Part shown: positions 6,746 through 8,147 of the stretch, in pieces
Layout of the letters: each line of letters begins with the position of its first letter
How positions within the stretch are numbered: the stretch's first letter is position 1
Origin: Candidatus Anaerobutyricum stercoripullorum
GTDB taxonomy: Bacteria; Bacillota; Clostridia; Lachnospirales; Lachnospiraceae
Direction: 5' to 3'
Assembly: GCA_019114885.1 (NCBI GenBank)
Contig: DXEQ01000119.1
Location: 1 to 8,147 of the forward strand
DNA: 8,147 nucleotides
Program-made: the position numbers and the translations under genes
Notes under the pieces: generated by a model
Database searches by the model: none
Told to the model about the DNA's origin: nothing
The model's input: only the letters and a program-made list of their open reading frames with translations

Positions 6746-6880
6746 GGTTCTGCATCATCGATATCCTTCTGATATCCGAGAGAGGGCGTCGGCGCACGGA
6801 CTATTTGCGCGGCCTTACACTGTCGTCTGCGTATGAGAATCTGGAAAATTATATGATGTAAGAGCTCTGTAAATCAGCAA

Positions 6881-8147
6881 TTATTTCTTTGTAAAGCTGA
6901 TCTCCTTCGGTACCAGAGCCGGCTCCACCTGTTCGGTGAGGTAAGCGTTCAGCTTCTCCATATCCGGTTCTTCTGTTCCGGTGACGTCTGCGCAGAGCAT
7001 CAGGCGGTGATCCGGGCCCCAGCAGGTGTAGGCTTCCGCGGAGTCGATGCCATCGTAGCTTGTCAGTACATTTTCCAGTCTGCCAAGATCCAGGAAATCA
7101 CGGCCGGTCAGTGTCTCCACCATGATGGTGCGGCCGCAGCTCTCCAGGATATCCAGGGTGCCGTCCGGAAGGATGCGGGCGTGGAGACCGGTCTGATACA
7201 GGTAGCCGCCGCTGTACGGATTGGTGATCCGGTCGGTCCAGTCTCTGGTCGGGTGATCCATGATGTACAGGGTACCCCAGGCGCCGTACGGCTGCTTGCG
7301 GCAGGTCTCGTCAAAGACATAGGCTTTCACTTCGGTGCCCGGATCCACATCGTGGATCAGCGCGAAGCCTGCGGCCTCGTTGACTTCTCCGGCGCGGACG
7401 TAATAATGTTTCGGGAAGAGACGCTCCGGAAGATGTTTCTTTAAGCGGCGCACGGAAGGCTCCGTGAGCATGGCGTTTAAGATGATGTCCATGCACTCCA
7501 TGAAGATCTGGAGCTGCTGTTTGTCAAAACGGTTCTCCCAGTAACGAAGTTCATAATAGTAGAAGCCTCTGTTATCGGACATTACCTGCAGATGGAACGG
7601 CAGGGAATCCAGCTGTTCCGGCTCTCTGTGTGCCGGCGCTCCGCCGATATCGTTGATGTTGAGGATATCGCCCTGATACTGGAAGAACATCTCATCGGCG
7701 TGAAGTGTGGAGGTATGACAGCGCATGGTCTCCATGATCTCCCGCGCGTGTTTCTTGAGAAGCTGCGGTACGGTCTCGTGCGGCACGTTGGTGTAACGGA
7801 ACAGGTAGGTGGTGAAAAGGCAGCCGGCCAGTCTCGCCCAGCGGCTGTCGGTACGTCCGCTGTGGATGCTGGTGCTGACCACATCCTTCTCATTGCTGAA
7901 TATGCTGATACAGTAGTTGAACGCGGTCAGGAACATAACATTTTCTGATACCTTATTCTTCCGGCAGAAGGCGTTGAGCTGGTTCGGGCTGATCGTAAAA
8001 CGGTCCCGCAGGGAGGCGTTGACACCGTAATCCAGATCGTGGAAATCTCTTTTTGTCAGGATGCTCTTGTTGACACGGAAGTCTTTCATGAGCTGCCGGT
8101 AGTAAGCGATATCCTGCTCCCTCTTACCCTTGGTGTCTCTTGCTTTT
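6881..8147 (-). CDS. NRPS-like protein, 3' part: condensation domain plus partial adenylation domain
   Basis: Only the last 421 residues are visible. The frame is open to the window edge, so the ATG at 8087-8089 is probably internal, not the start. Residues 1 to about 230 (counted from the edge) resemble the C-terminal half of a condensation domain, which joins carrier-bound acyl groups in nonribosomal peptide synthesis. DVVSTSIHSGRTD, followed by a GCLFTTYLFRY stretch (about 88-117), matches the family's VGTPVAGR..GMFVNTLPLR motif. The HHxxxDG active site would lie outside the window. From about residue 268 the sequence follows the late part of an adenylation domain: EVKAYVFDETCRKQPYGAWG, then LYQTGLHARILPDGTLDIL, GR, DLGRLENVL and a final VPKEISFTKK. 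The nucleotide-binding and substrate-pocket motifs of the front part are missing, the YRTGD aspartate is replaced by Leu, and the protein ends without a carrier domain. Whether it is functional is unknown. Confidence 0.75.
   Translation of the reverse strand, partial: KARDTKGKREQDIAYYRQLMKDFRVNKSILTKRDFHDLDYGVNASLRDRFTISPNQLNAFCRKNKVSENVMFLTAFNYCISIFSNEKDVVSTSIHSGRTDSRWARLAGCLFTTYLFRYTNVPHETVPQLLKKHAREIMETMRCHTSTLHADEMFFQYQGDILNINDIGGAPAHREPEQLDSLPFHLQVMSDNRGFYYYELRYWENRFDKQQLQIFMECMDIILNAMLTEPSVRRLKKHLPERLFPKHYYVRAGEVNEAAGFALIHDVDPGTEVKAYVFDETCRKQPYGAWGTLYIMDHPTRDWTDRITNPYSGGYLYQTGLHARILPDGTLDILESCGRTIMVETLTGRDFLDLGRLENVLTSYDGIDSAEAYTCWGPDHRLMLCADVTGTEEPDMEKLNAYLTEQVEPALVPKEISFTKK

Larger units (their letters stand above)
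6240..6829. repeat. Large imperfect palindrome with nested hairpins (possible MITE-like element)
   Basis: This fills most of the 671-bp gap between lepA and the NRPS-like gene, in which I see no convincing protein gene. The arms match in inverted order over their whole length. CAGACGAC (6240-6247) pairs with 6822-6829. CGCCGACGCCCTC (6274-6286) pairs with 6782-6794, 13 of 13. A hairpin at 6324-6344 corresponds to one at 6727-6745, and 6359-6418 corresponds to 6661-6706. CTGC-TCTTTTC near 6424-6435 corresponds to the complement near 6649-6658. TTCACAGGCCG (6457-6467) pairs with 6607-6617, 11 of 11. GGATTCTG (6537-6544) pairs with 6553-6560 around an 8-base loop at the centre. Arms differ in length by about 25 bases and diverge between these anchors. 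No flanking target-site duplication is evident and no transposase is encoded, so a mobile origin is only an inference. Confidence 0.75.

Noticed and set aside
6240..6829. CRISPR array or integron attC cluster
   Set aside because: The repeats are inverted and nested around one centre. They are not direct repeats of even length with unique spacers, and no cas or integrase gene is present.
8087..8089. ATG at 8087-8089 as the true start of the NRPS-like gene
   Set aside because: The frame continues open to the window edge with KREQDIAYYRQL, typical of a condensation domain interior. Starting here would remove the HHxxxDG half.

Overview
The window looks like a chromosomal segment from a spore-forming, Gram-positive member of the Clostridia, most likely Lachnospiraceae. 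This is inferred from the gpr-spoIIP-lepA gene set, strong AGGAGG-type ribosome binding sites, a TTG start on lepA and a moderately GC-rich base composition. The species cannot be named from the sequence alone.

Layout: (1) Bases 1-126 hold a GC-rich, non-coding direct repeat of 46-bp period that may continue to the left of the window. (2) gpr (127-1308, +) encodes the germination protease that degrades small acid-soluble spore proteins. Its region near the propeptide carries an in-frame 30-bp tandem repeat. (3) A 168-bp gap contains a good sigma-E-like promoter, then spoIIP (1477-2712, +), the membrane-anchored peptidoglycan hydrolase of engulfment. (4) A strong consensus sigma-A promoter drives a MATE-family exporter (2874-4250, +). 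(5) An extended -10 promoter and a leader hairpin precede lepA/EF4 (4395-6209, +). (6) Between lepA and the next gene lies about 670 bp with no convincing gene. Nearly all of it (about 6240-6829) is one large imperfect palindrome that contains smaller hairpins, one of them an excellent bidirectional terminator. (7) On the minus strand, converging on lepA, is the 3' part of an NRPS-type gene (6881-8147). It has the second half of a condensation domain joined to what looks like only the C-terminal part of an adenylation domain. Its start is outside the window.

How the genes relate: gpr and spoIIP are sporulation genes that are neighbours in many Firmicutes and are usually followed closely by lepA and hemW. 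Here a separately promoted MATE gene sits between spoIIP and lepA. After lepA the conserved order stops, and the palindrome and the NRPS-like gene are found where hemW and the heat-shock operon usually lie. The left part is therefore core genome, and the right end looks like a rearrangement boundary or accessory region. The most unusual items are the 590-bp nested palindrome, the repeat expansion in GPR and the condensation/partial-adenylation fusion.
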